The notes under the pieces were generated by a model. It was not told the origin of the DNA and made no database searches. It saw only the letters and a program-made list of their open reading frames with translations. Positions 21,961 to 33,573 of a stretch of 64,000 nt of DNA are shown in pieces; position 1 is the stretch's first letter; each line of letters opens with the position of its first letter. The DNA comes from Stictocephala bisonia (lineage: Eukaryota; Arthropoda; Insecta; Hemiptera; Membracidae). The DNA lies in the NCBI GenBank assembly GCA_035578905.1, contig JAQJVL010000146.1, positions 1,312,938 through 1,376,937 on the forward strand. The letters run 5' to 3'. The translations under genes and the position numbers were made by a program.

Positions 21961-22639
21961 TACAATAAGATAATGTTGCTTATATTCTGAAACATTTTAA
22001 GTACATCGATACTTAGCCACTTCATGAAAAGGACTTCATGATCATTTGTAGTTGCCTATCTTTTGATGAATACAAAACAATCCAGAGAAAGCAATTATCT
22101 GGATCCAACCCAAGGGGCTGCAGCAGTGGTGGGTCAGATCGCTGATAGGCGGGGGCGCGTGGCGTGCCAGAGCGGGTTCCAGGATCAGATTACAAAGGAA
22201 CCGCCATCGGTGTCGACTAACTCTGGCTCATAAATAAGTATAACTCCAGGCGCAGGAATGAAATCCCACATAGCTTCCATAACTGTTAATTAGCAACTGA
22301 CGTTGATTCTCATTTTTTAAATTACTGTAACATTAGTTTTAAAAGACTGTAACTTTCAGTTAACTTAAGGACAATTATAGAAATCTATTCCTTCCTACAA
22401 CTTTGCAGCTCAACTAGGTCGAAAACTCACAACAGGCACGTATTGTGGTTGTAAATCGTGCTCAATGAGTTTTAAAGTCAGCTGGCCACTTCGGTAGACA
22501 CTAGTTTTCGTATTACCGTTCTGCTACGCTTGTTGCTTCTGTACTGCACTTACTTAACTGTAAGTACTCACGCTTATGTAAATTATGTATTTTTGAAATT
22601 ATATGAGAATAAATCTTTCCAAAATAACGTGCGTGTCAC
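21961..22639. other. no feature recognised
   Basis: A GC-richer patch at 22,110-22,230 shows no gene signature. The rest is unremarkable. Confidence 0.35.
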
Positions 22640-23865
22640 ATTAGTTGTCTTGACGACACTGGATTGTACTGCCAACGTTGTTGCTTGTCGACACTCGATT
22701 ATACTGTCAGCATTGTTGTCTTGACGACACTGGATTGTACTGTCAACGTTGTCTTGACGACACTCGATTATACTGTCAGCATTGTTGTCTTGACGACACT
22801 CGATTGTACTGCCAACGTTGTTGCTTGTCGACACTCGATTATACTGTCAGCATTGTTGTCTTGACGACACTCGATTATACTGTCAACGTTGTTGTCTTGA
22901 CAATACTCGATTGTACTATCAACGTTGTTGTGTTGACGATACTCGATTGTACTATCAACGTTGTTGTCTTGACGACACTCGATTATACTGTCAACGTTGT
23001 TGTCTTGACAATACTCGATTATACTGTCAACGTTGTTGTCTTGACGATACTCGATTGTACTATCAACGTTGTTGTCTTGACGACACTCGATTATACTGTC
23101 AACGTTGTTGTCTTAACAATACTCGATTGTACTATCAACGTTGTTGTCTTGACGATACTCAATTGTACTATCAACGTTGTTGTCTTGACGACACTCGATT
23201 GTACTGCCAACGTTGTTGTCTTGACGACACTCGATTGTACTATCAACGTTGTTGTCTTGACGATACTCAATTGTACTATCAACGTTGTTGTCTTGACGAC
23301 ACTCGATTGTACTGCCAACGTTGTTGTCTTGACGATACTCGATTGTACTATCAACGTTGTTGTCTTGACGACACTCGATTGTACTGCCAACGTTGTTGTC
23401 TTGACGACACTCGATTGTACTGTCAACGTTGTTGTCTTGACGACACTGGATTGTACTGTTAACGTTGTCTTGACGACACTCGATTTTACTGTCAGCGTTG
23501 TTGTCTTGACGACACTCGATTGTACTGCCAACGTTGTTGCTTGACGACACTGGATTATACTGTCAGCATTGTTGTCTTGACGACACTCGATTGTACTGCC
23601 AACGTTGTTGTCTTGACGATACTCGATTGTACTATCAACGTTGTTGTCTTGACGATACTCGATTGTACTATCAACGTTGTTGTCTTGACGATACTCGATT
23701 GTACTATCAACGTTGTTGTCTTGACGACACTCGATTGTACTGCCAACGTTGTTGCTTGTCAACACTCGATTATACTGTCAACGTTGTTGTCTTGACGATA
23801 CTCGATTGTACTATCAACGTTGTTGTCTTGACGACACTCGATTGTAATGTCAATGTTGTTGTATT
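22640..23865. repeat. 36-bp minisatellite array, about 34 copies
   Basis: The unit is TTGTTGTCTTGACGACACTC followed by GATTGTACTGYCAACG. Variants include GACAATACTCG, a GCTTGTCGACACTC form and units missing TTG. Because 36 is a multiple of three and the unit lacks stops in several frames, overlapping long open frames appear on both strands (up to 288 codons). They are by-products, not genes. Degenerate copies of the GTCTTG word trail off to about 24,120. Confidence 0.95.
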
Positions 23866-24121
23866 GGAAACCTATACTGTTTTTTTAAGTCAATTGTCTA
23901 GTTAAAACTGGTTGTTTAGCCAATTTCATCTGTCTTATCAACTTTTTTTCTTGTTAAAATTGATTTTTCTTCAATCTTGATTGTTTAATCAAATTCGAGT
24001 TTCTCGTTAATCTCATCTGTCTTGGGAATTTTGATTTTTTTATGCCTGCCTATTTTTGTTGACATCTCAAACTAAGTTTTCTTGACATTCTGTTGTCTTA
24101 GAAACGTCAATTGTCTTGTAA

Positions 24122-24427
24122 ACATAATCAACAAACTTGTGTTACTGTACTGAAACTAAATCATTGTTAACTAAAAAATTTACATTTATAATAAAAGGTA
24201 GAACTCTGTCCCTAAATCCAAAATATTTCCTTTTCCTCTTAAGATGATATTTACGTTTATGACTACAGAAATATTGTCTGAGCTAAGGTCGTTATATTTA
24301 ATTGATATACTCTAGGTTGTTTTAGAATACGAAAGCAAGACTTCTAGTTCACCACTAACAAAACATAAGTTAAGTATCACCATAAAACTCCCTTCTTATC
24401 TCACCACTGGCCAATTATTCCACGACG
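24122..24427. other. no feature recognised
   Basis: AT-rich spacer with no coding signal. Confidence 0.4.
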
Positions 24428-24817
24428 GTGATAATCGTTTTAATTCAAATGGTTATTGCTAACGTATATATGGTGACATTAAACATGACTTCTGAAAACA
24501 CTAAAGATCTTAGGCGTTTTGCAATGCTGAATTTGCCTGAAGAAGCGTTTGACGTCATCGAAGGCATCATTATTTGCACTCTATGGCAAAACGAGAAGTA
24601 TATGCAACATTTCCGCCATGAGTTTCTGGTAACACCGAGCTGTTCGGAAAGAGGGCAAAGCTGCCTACTGCCGCTGAAGTACCGCAGCCGCTGTTTCCCG
24701 CGCTGTTTTTATTGCTTTTCATTTCGTGATTTATGTATGAAGCGGAATGTGGGGCTTTACACCCCCTCCCCTCGCCTTCACCCCACCCCACCCGTGTATT
24801 CCAAAGGAACAAAATAA
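24428..24817 (+). CDS. unidentified 129-codon open frame
   Basis: I do not recognise this frame. From the internal Met at 24,485, MTSENTKDLRRFAMLNLPEE and the following acidic/hydrophobic stretch look coding-like. The C-terminal third is Cys/Arg/Pro-rich and lies in a GC-rich patch with CCCCACCCCACCC, which looks non-coding. There is no signal peptide, known motif or neighbour to support function. It could be a single exon that ends near GTAACACC (24,630) or chance. Low confidence. Confidence 0.2.
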   Translation: MIIVLIQMVIANVYMVTLNMTSENTKDLRRFAMLNLPEEAFDVIEGIIICTLWQNEKYMQHFRHEFLVTPSCSERGQSCLLPLKYRSRCFPRCFYCFSFRDLCMKRNVGLYTPSPRLHPTPPVYSKGTK

Positions 24818-26190
24818 ACGTAATAGCAAACAGTGTAAATAATTTGTGTAATAATATTATTATTTATCTTCTAAAATCAATTGTTATTATTAACAAGTTC
24901 TTTTATATTGGAAGTAGTGTTCACAATTTCAATGAATACAATGTTTAATTTATGACCTCTTTCGTCATCGAAGATAACATAATCAGATTAAAAGAATGCG
25001 ATGACCATTTAATTAAAAACATTTGATACATTATCAGTTAACACATAAAAAAAATTAAAATAATTAGAATTTATTTAACATTACTTCATGAAAATTGTCA
25101 AACAGACAAATTCAAGTCTAACATTTCAAGTATTGTTAAATTTTATTATACTCTCCACACTTAAGCCATCCCTCCATTACCCAGACTTATACTTACCCCC
25201 GCCCCAACCAAATACCTACACTTATATCCCATAAAAGATACACTTATAGTCTATCCTATAAAATAAACATAAATGTCCCTTGAAATTCTCTCACTTAACC
25301 TCCGACCCTCAAAACTCCCAAAAATAGGCCCTACAGATATCTCACACTTACTCAACCAAATACTTACACATATCCTTTAGCCCCCACCCCCCGCAATAAA
25401 AGCAAACACTTACACCTTCAAATAATTATATTTAAAAATATAAATTTTCATTTTTGATGCGGTTCTGGTAGCGTGTCCTGTCAGCTGGAATTTTCCTTGT
25501 TCTCTTAAGATTTGAAGTCCTTTTTTGTGTTGCGTAGACTTACTGATGAAACATCCTCGTCTGATGATAGGGGGGTGACAAAGCACGGTGTGAAGGGATC
25601 CATTAGTCAAATATTGTGACTATCGACAATCTGGCATATGATCCATTCCATCATCCCTGTGACAAGGAGGGAATAGCGGATATCTGAGTGGTGAGAATGC
25701 ATTCCAATCTAGAGGGACATTAATTATCCCACTTCACCAATCGTGTTGTCTTCTGGCTTAGTAGTTGCAGTGACAGTTGAAAAATCTTCCTGAAAAATCT
25801 GTCAGGAAGACAACACTGGGTTAGGAACCTTTCCCAGACTTGTTTATTTATTGGTAACACAACGATATATGAGTAAATAAGGTGGCGAATGAGTTTGATA
25901 AATAAATGAAGACTAAAGAGTGTAGTCATTGTTACTAACTAAAGTCGACATTTCCTGAGAAAGGGTCGTTTATAAATATAAGCTCTTTTAATAAATACAT
26001 CTTTTAATAAACTCGTTTATAAATAAAAAAATAAGCACCTTTGAAAATTATCTAATTAAAAAACGTCCACAATATCAACCATCTGCTGAGGAAGTGGAAA
26101 TGAAGTGTTTCAAAACATATAAACACAACTTTTCTACCTGCTTTATCAAAATATCATCTTGCAGTAGAAACACAGTCTAATAGCATACCG
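24818..26190. other. intergenic sequence with a G-poor tract
   Basis: 25,140-25,415 is strongly depleted of G on the + strand (C/A/T-rich with CCCCC runs). 25,786-25,811 has a small CTTCCTGA...TCAGGAAG hairpin. No gene recognised. Confidence 0.4.
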
Positions 26191-26480
26191 TCACGACACT
26201 TCCATTGCTTCGCAGTGGAGCCACAGAGCACAGAATAAGAATTTTCATTCTGTGCTCTGTGAGTGGAGCTAGCGCTCCAATTAGCCGTATCACACAACTA
26301 CACCACATTACTGTTGTATTACGTAAAACGTATTTTTAAAGAGTCATGGCAACATACATAAGTTATTTAACATTTACTAATCACATTTGTGGATGTAAAT
26401 GGTGCAGAAATACGCAATACTGTCGTCCCGCCCCTAGGAGCGCTAGCGTCGTGCTTGTCACCAATAATTAACGGAGTGTC
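26191..26480 (+). repeat. dispersed repeat family F, copy 1
   Basis: Matches the reverse complement of 50,310-50,600: GTGGAGCTAGCGCTCCAA, ACACAACTACACCACATTACTGT, GCAGAAATACGCA and CCTAGGAGCGCTAGCGTCGT are shared. Contains a hairpin at 26,222-26,261. Confidence 0.6.
26222..26261. repeat. 15-bp stem hairpin
   Basis: CACAGAGCACAGAAT, ten-base loop, then its exact reverse complement. Absent from the other copy of this repeat as far as I can align it. Confidence 0.8.
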
Positions 26481-26957
26481 ACGAATGTATAATTAAAAAC
26501 ATAAAGTTAGTTTCAAAACAATATACAAATGTACGCATGCATGAGTAAACACGTTCGGTCAAACAATATCACAACATATCATGAATCAGCAGGTTTTTTT
26601 TTACCTGATTACCTATTAATAATTAAACGATTACTTAATTTAATCGGGCAATTTAGCGTTTAAAGTTGGTAACAGTAGATAGGCGGGAAGAGTGAGGTTT
26701 GCGCGTTGCTCGCCAGCTGACAAACCGCCACTACCATACAGGATCAACTTGATTGGTCGATCGTTAACCAGCTAATTGTCGTCTGCGCGAACTCTGGTGA
26801 GTCATTCTGCCTAATGACAAACGAGATGTTACCCGCAGGCTCGTTTGCATTGATTAAGTAGGCCAGGCTACGTACAGAATGACAAGAGCAAATATTCAAG
26901 TTTTTGTTTGATTCATCGGATATTGTGGATATTTGTTAGCAATCTTGAAAATTATTC
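26481..26957. other. no feature recognised
   Basis: A GC-richer patch around 26,670-26,880 shows no coding frame or RNA signature. Confidence 0.35.
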
Positions 26958-27086
26958 TACAGGATGAGTATGAAGTATGGATACACCTCGTTAACTTTTT
27001 AACAACACATAGTAAAGCCTCTTAGGGTAGAAACTGCACTTAAAAAGTTAATTTGGGGTATCCATACTTTATACCCACCCTGTGTA
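26958..27086. mobile_element. mariner-type palindromic MITE
   Basis: Termini CAGGATGAGTATGAAGTATGG (from 26,960) and the complement of CCATACTTTATACCCACCCTG (to about 27,082) form inverted repeats of about 45 bp. TA lies at or near both edges. CAGGGTG-type ends and TA targets are usual in the Tc1/mariner superfamily. Confidence 0.6.
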
Positions 27087-27203
27087 AGGACTAAATTGAA
27101 TAAATGTTCTTCTGTTAGAAATACATATAAACATGACTAAACTACACAAAAACATGAATAACTTAAAAGTAACCTGACCTAACCTGAATTTACGTAAAAT
27201 AGG

Positions 27204-27354
27204 GATTCTTAGAGTATTTTCCATTAATTCACTAACATAACCATAACTTATGTTAATCTAACACAGCCAAACCAAATCTAACATAACATATCTAAACCCA
27301 ACATAACCTAACCAGAGTCGTGGTAGTGAATTAACGTAAAAGGTCCGATTCACT
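27204..27354. mobile_element. hAT-type MITE, copy 2
   Basis: A 135-bp element (27,212-27,346) with ends GAGTATTTTCC / GGACCTTTTAC continuing TTAATTCACTAMCA, the same length as copy 1 at 7,134-7,268. Flanking octamers GATTCTTA and GATTCACT agree at 6 of 8 positions, an aged target duplication. The interior is again TAACATAACC-rich. Confidence 0.75.
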
Positions 27355-27384
27355 TACAGAAAACCACAGATCAAAAGGAAACAG

Positions 27385-27615
27385 ATGTCGCTTTCTTATG
27401 GTAGATACCACTAATGTAAATCTTCATAAATCTGAAGTAATAATTGTGTCTATACTGGAGAATCTGGAGGGGAATAAGGGGAGGGACTGACAATGGTGCT
27501 GGCCTTGCCATCCACACAGTGATCTGGAAAACTACTCAACACCTCAAGATTATATATAACTCATCACCCATCTAGCGTGTTATTGGATGCGACATCTGTT
27601 TATTTCTTCTCTGGT
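27385..27615. repeat. dispersed repeat family A, copy 3
   Basis: Shares GGGAGGGACTGACA, CTACTCAACAC and TTATTGGATGCGACATCTG with copies 1 and 2. Carries an extra insert near 27,545-27,570. Confidence 0.55.
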
Positions 27616-28397
27616 TATATAACTGAAATGATCAGAAATGTTTATATAGAACTATTATGATGGAAGATTTAAATCGACGGGTTCTTAACAATTACATGTT
27701 GTTTAGTTATATAATATTTTCAAAATTGAAGAAAAATATTTTAATTGTATCTTGTTCATTGATAACTATATGTCAACAATTTAAATACATATCCTAAATT
27801 GGTAAAATTACTCAGGATTATTTGAATATTTTTCAATTTTTATCAAATTTGAGATATTTTTCAGTTCCTTAAAAAAAGTTATAAAGGTTCAATTAACTTT
27901 TCAAGTTAGGTTATCTTTGTTCATGTCGAATTAAGTCGGTTTGATTTATTACTTCAGTTTATACTAAATACCGTACTTAAATCTTTCTGTAATTTGAAAA
28001 TATATTTTTAAAACTCATTTAAAATCTATACTTTTTTAATTTTCTTACTTAATTAATTTTCTATCCAATGGTGTACCGTTCAAATACTTTTTTAGTTTCT
28101 AAACTTTTAGTTTTATTAACATGATGGCAACGTTTAATGCCTTGTATGGGAACTAGTATATTACTCTATGACATTGTTTGAATAAAAAATGTTAAAGTGA
28201 AGAAAAATCAGCTGGTTTCCACCCATTGTTGGTAAATACAAGCTGTTAAAAGAAAAAAAAAAAAACGAATTAGTTGAAATAAAATTTTAAGTCTGAACAA
28301 AATGTATAGTCTGAATAAGTAGCTACCACGGTGAAGACATTACACTATCTCAAGCAGCAGTTTTCTGCGTAAGGACTGATCAGCAAATTCCGAGGCC
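27616..28397. other. no feature recognised
   Basis: AT-rich with a short A-tract near 28,251-28,265. Confidence 0.4.
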
Positions 28398-28492
28398 ATG
28401 TTGAAGTCGCTGATGTTATTTCACAGAATGATATCTGACACTGGCGGTCGCAGAATGAAGAGCAGAGTTGAGCAGAACAATTTGAGTAGGAA
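28398..28492 (+). CDS. possible first exon of an unidentified gene
   Basis: ATG at 28,398 opens a 31-codon frame beginning MLKSLMLFHRMISDTGG and continuing RRMKSRVEQNNLSR. It runs into a consensus splice donor (GTAAGT at 28,493). The surrounding 28,330-28,500 is less AT-rich than its neighbourhood. I find no matching second exon and do not recognise the peptide. It may be chance. Confidence 0.2.
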
Positions 28493-28499
28493 GTAAGTG

Positions 28500-30185
28500 C
28501 AAAGATTCAACGTGATGAAGCAGATCTAGAAGTCCTTTTATAATTTGTATTTTAAATCAATTATGTTACTTTATGGAAAAATATGCTGATAAAAATACAA
28601 ACTAAACTGTCTAGAAAGAAAAGAGCTTTAATGTTTTTTTCGTGATAAAAATGTATTTTCTTTATTAGATTTTTAAGTGCTGATTTTACTTCGTGAATAG
28701 ACATCCGAGACTGGCTACCTTATCAAATGCTAATTGAATTCTAATCACCTCTTAAAAGAGAAACGAAATGGGGAAGATGCGTTTAATTTACTGTTCACGC
28801 TCTGAAATGTTCGATTGATGAGCATAATTAAGTATAAAAACAAATATTAATCATCAAACCCTTTTTTACCACTCATTATTCTTAGATGAATTTAAAAAAT
28901 GTAAATCGGAAGCCATAATATAGTATATACATATATGTGTGTGTGTATAGTGCAGTACAAGAGTTACTGGACCCTCCGTAAGATAGTATCAGTTTACTGC
29001 CAGTATTTTCTCTAGAAGGTTGGTAGACCTGGCAGTCAGCTGTTACTCAAGACTGGAGCACTTATCATTTATCGCGGGAAACACCGTACGTCTGCCTCCA
29101 GGCTGCTAAGCTCGTACATCATATGAAGTAATGGAGGAAACCTCGTACTTCGTCGACTGGTACAGCCCGTGACTGGTAATCTAGTTTGATTATCTAACTA
29201 CAGTATCTTCGCTGGAGAAGAGTATTTACTACCACAACAACGAACGTAGGGTTGGATTTTTTCAATTTAAATTACTAATTTGCATGTGGGAAATTCCTCT
29301 TTGTGTAGTTTAACGAACACCGATCACTCCAAGCAGTTAAAGAAAATTCTAATAACTATATGCATAAGATATATGGTCATTACTATTTTATTTAATTGTT
29401 CGGAGTGATTTATCGTTTTAGTTCGATTTAATACTGATTTCAATTTTTTAATTGCTGTGTACGTTGAAATAAAAATCCCGTATCGTTTTCTGTTTAACTA
29501 GTACCGTATGTATACTATTTAATTATGAAAAATTGAATTTGACTCAGTAAATAATTGATAAAAACTGAAAATAACTATGTTCATTTTTTCAGATATAGAC
29601 AATAAGATATAGCACATTAGCTTTTATTTGAAACATAAAATGTGTTATGAATAAATAAGCCGATGTTCTTGGTTCGATGAAACTTAAATATGAATGAATT
29701 TCATTATAAGTTATTAAAAAATTAAACAGATCAGAGGTGATACAACAATTTTACATAACTATCCAACTAAGAACTGTATTTGGAAGCATTTTTTTGTTCT
29801 TACCCAGTTCTACAAGCCTACTCCAAGATGCGGGACTGTCTAAGGACGTATGCGTTTTACGAATGTTTAAGAGAACACCCAAGTTAATAAGCGATGTTGG
29901 TGTTTCCTTGCTTAAGATGGCAGAACACATTAGTGTCCTTAACTCATGAAGTTAACCATAAAACAGATATATTGACACAGAGTTCGAATACCTTTCTACA
30001 GAACACTTTTGAGCTTTTATAATATATAGTGTGCATTCCTTAGGGCAAACAGAAAGACTAGTATGATGATATAATAAACAACAAGCAGAACATTTAAAAT
30101 TGTTAGGTAGCTGTCTTAGTTACCTCGTATAGGACTGATCAAAAATAAGTTTCCGTTATTTATTTAACGTCCCACACTTAATTGT
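28500..30185. other. intergenic sequence, no gene recognised
   Basis: A TGTGTGTGTG patch near 28,936 and a GC-richer patch 28,970-29,240 without a recognisable frame. The 70-codon frame at 29,737-29,949 shows no family resemblance. Confidence 0.35.
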
Positions 30186-30190
30186 CTTTA

Positions 30191-30871
30191 CTAGGGGACA
30201 CCCCTGCACGCTTCGCGTGCCAACCCCGTCACTCGCCGCGCTCGTTACACCTCGGTTTTCGGCCTGTGACCTTTGGCTACACATAATAGTAAATTAACTG
30301 TACAACGTAAGATCACAATATTAAATTAATTTACAGTATCTCACTCACGTTACTTGCGTTGATACCTATTTATTAGTGTAAACACCCAAATGACGCCTAT
30401 TTCTAACGTGTTTTCCATTGTTTTTGTTTAAAAGCTGAAGAACGATTAAATAAATAAAATAACTGCATTAGATTACCGTTGAAACCTTCAGGTCCAGTAG
30501 AGCAGAGCCATTCCATCGAATGTGAATAAAACCATGCTGAAAACCTTTCCTGGTTTAAAATGAAATATCTAACTTCCTCAATATTACAAACCCTAATATT
30601 TGAAATCATTATTTACATTTGAACCGCTGTTACTTTTCAATTCATTTAAGTCTCTCTCCATATTATTTTTATGGCCGAGACACGAACCTTGAGGGCTTCC
30701 CATACCTTTTAGGGTAAAAATATCGAAGAATTAAGACCTTATTGCACAATTACGTATAGAGGTAAATTTGTTGATACTTTAACCGTTTAAATTAGTCAAG
30801 AAATAAGGGAGGAGTTGCGTTGGCAAAAAAGGAGCAAGTTGCGTTGGGCTTCGTGTATTTATATACTAGGA
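30191..30871 (-). mobile_element. Helitron copy H2, complete ends
   Basis: On the minus strand it starts TCCTAGTATATAAATACACG (30,871), preceded by A. It ends with a GCACGCGAAGCGTGC hairpin, about ten bases and CTAG (30,194-30,191) followed by T, so it sits between A and T without a target duplication as Helitrons do. Length is 681 bp and there is no Rep/helicase frame. Related: 4,775-6,806 (same 5' end) and 45,367-45,907 (same 3' end). Confidence 0.8.
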
Positions 30872-30974
30872 TTTCATAATAAAACTACTGCTCATACATA
30901 ATCATTAAATTCTTACAGATATTGAGCCCCAAGTATAAAAGTAGGCCTGAAAACATGTAACTATAATTAATAAA

Positions 30975-31420
30975 TGGTTCCAAAGAATTAGCACAAACAT
31001 TGTCCCATATTAAACACTAAAAATCAAAACTGTAAAAATTACCAGTTTGATTCCCAAATAGGTTTTTTTGCCATAAGTAAAAAACTAATCAAGTTAGAGA
31101 CATGCGGTTTGTAATAAAATATTATAAATTGTTTCACATCTTTCTTGAAACTTTAATCAAAATTGTTAATGTCATTTTTAAGAAAATTCCATTTTTAATG
31201 TTTTGTCCATAAAAATTAAATAATTTCAAAAAAGTTACAAAATGGTCTGCAGATATTGGCTAAATACACATATATAACAAATTTTACAAAAATGGTATCC
31301 ATCCGTTAGGTCTCCAGAGAACTGCACATACACACATACGGACAGACACCAAAAATGTTATAGAATAAACCCACTGTTTTAGGTTCAGGTGACCTTAAAT
31401 GGACTTTTAGACCAACTTGT
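30975..31420 (+). repeat. dispersed repeat family C, copy 2
   Basis: Aligns with 11,085-11,560 from TGGTTCCAA through AAAATTACCAGTTTGATTCCC and TAGGTCTCCAGAGAA to TTTTAGACCAACTTG. Confidence 0.7.
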
Positions 31421-31642
31421 AAAACGATTTTTTTGGAGAAAGTAAAAAGGGAGATAATAATGTATGATTTTGTACAATGAGTCCTGAAACACCCACCGTT
31501 TAAGTCTCTGCATAAAGTTATTTAAATATATTTATTTACATAACAAATACTGGATACGTGTTCGTGTTTTTCTTAGTCCTTTCACTGTTTAACCTTTTCG
31601 TTGTCATAGTTTCTATCAAGTAAGTCATTTTGTAAATATTCA

Positions 31643-32834
31643 GGGTGATCAATTCAAGGTGGCCACAATTGGAAGCTCAAAAAGTATTGATTTTATAGCA
31701 AACTTTAAATAGGGTACTTACCTAGATTTTTTATGCTCATTAAAATTACGTAGGTAAAATTTTAAAATTCGCTCACCATTTTCCGATATGGAGGGCCACT
31801 TTGAAATTTCTCATGGGAACTCCTATTTTTATAATGGATTTAGGTTTTAATAGTAATTATAAGAATTTTTTGCTCATGGTATCATTTTGATATACTTAAC
31901 CGTTTCGCCGCTAGGAGCGCTAAAATTTTCAAAAATCCTTATTTCAACAGTTTATAAAGAGGCTTCTTCTACCATTTATAAAAATAAAGCTTAACTTATA
32001 ATGCATTATTTTTATTCAATTGAATGTTGAAAAGCTCTTGCAGTTTCGCAAATACATGTTTTATGAAAAAATATTGCAATCAAGTAGTTCAAAGTCGCCA
32101 TTTTCCAAATATGGTAACCCCTATTTTTATGATTAGATTTAACTAGTGATTCTAAAAATGTTATTCAAGTTATTATTTTAATATACCTAACCGTTATTTC
32201 TCTAGGAGCACTGACAGTTTTAGAAGTTCTTAGTTTAACAGCGCTCCTAGCGGCGAAACGGTTAAGTATATTAAAATAATACCTAGAATAAAAAAGTCTT
32301 AGAATCACTAGTTAAACCTAAATCCATCATAAAAATAGGGATTTCCATAAGTCATTTCAAAGTTGCCCGCTATTTGGAAAATGGCGACTTTAAACTACTT
32401 GATTGCAATATTTTTGTGAAAAAACATGTATTTGTGAAAATGCAAGAGCTTTTTAACATTCAATTGGATAAAAATAATGCATTGTAAGTTAAGCTTTATT
32501 TTTGTAAATGGCAGAACACGCCTCTTTAATAAATTGTTTAAATAAGGATTTCTGAAACTTTCAGCGCTCCTAGCGGCGAAACGGTTAAGTATATCAAAAT
32601 AATACCAAGAGTACAAAATTCTTAGAATTACTAGTAAAACCATCATAAAAAATAGGGGTTCCCATAAGAAGTTTCAAAGTGGCCCTCCATATCGGAAAAT
32701 GGCGACCGAATTTTAAAATGTTACCTACGTAATTTTAATGAGCACAACAAATGTGGAAAGTCCTCTATTTAAAGTTTGCTGTAAAATCAATACTTTTTGA
32801 GATCCCTATTGTGGCCACCTTGGGTTGATCACTC
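31643..32834. mobile_element. 1.2-kb perfect-type palindrome (foldback element)
   Basis: The two arms (31,643-32,226 and about 32,228-32,834) are reverse complements with little or no loop, from GGGTGATCAATTC / GTTGATCACTC at the edges to the centre near 32,227. Each arm itself contains a diverged direct repeat of about 130-160 bp ending in TTAACCGTTTCGCCGCTAGG-like sequence. The whole therefore holds four modules. No open frame of note. Confidence 0.85.
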
Positions 32835-33000
32835 TTTATAACCTAGTATGAAAGAAGATACAAAGTTCGTACAGGGAGGTTTCAAAAATTCGTACAAGGA
32901 GGTTTCATTTTCATTCTAGTGAATTTGAATGAATCAAAATAACTACACATACGTCTCACAGATAAACCTAACCACCCACTTACCTGATCACTCAGGTAAT

Positions 33001-33573
33001 AATGTGGTGCAGTCGGTTTTAGGTGAATTAATTATTTCCCAATTTTATAATCAAAATTAGTTAATGTGCCTTCCTTTGAGACAAGAAAACATTTTTGTTT
33101 AATGTTTAACCACTAGAACTTGTGGTCTTTTGAGGTGGTGATTTTAGCTCATTTTAACGTACTATTACAACAAAACCGTTCAAAGTACAATTTTTTTTAA
33201 TTACGTTTTTACACATAATTGAAAGGATTTAAGATGGCTTTCATTTTAAAAAATATAAACATATTTCTAATTTCAAAGGTAAAAAATACCTTTTTTTCAA
33301 TCATTAAAATTTTTTATATTTTAATATATTTTAAATGAAAAAAGGGATGACCTTAATCCCTTCAATTATGTGTAAAAAAGTAGTTTAAAAAATTAAATTT
33401 GTACTTTAAACTGTTTCGTCTTAGTAGTGATTTAGAATCAGCTAAATTCTCCACTTCAAATTTTTTTTTATTTTTCTCGTCTCAAGGGAAGGTACAAACC
33501 CTTTGATTATAAAATTTTTACTATAAAATTGGGAAATAATTAACTCACCGAAACCGATTGCACCACCTTAACA
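33001..33573. mobile_element. foldback element, second palindrome
   Basis: Left start AATGTGGTGCAGTCGGTTTT and TTAATTATTTCCCAATTTTAT pair with the complement of ATAAAATTGGGAAATAATTA and AAACCGATTGCACCACCTTA at the right. Arms of about 270 bp meet near 33,290. Unrelated in sequence to the adjacent 31,643-32,834 palindrome. Confidence 0.75.

Noticed and set aside
22640..23865. Several long open frames (up to 288 codons) on both strands
   Set aside because: All follow from a stop-free 36-bp tandem repeat. Frames overlap in several registers and no start context or domain is present.
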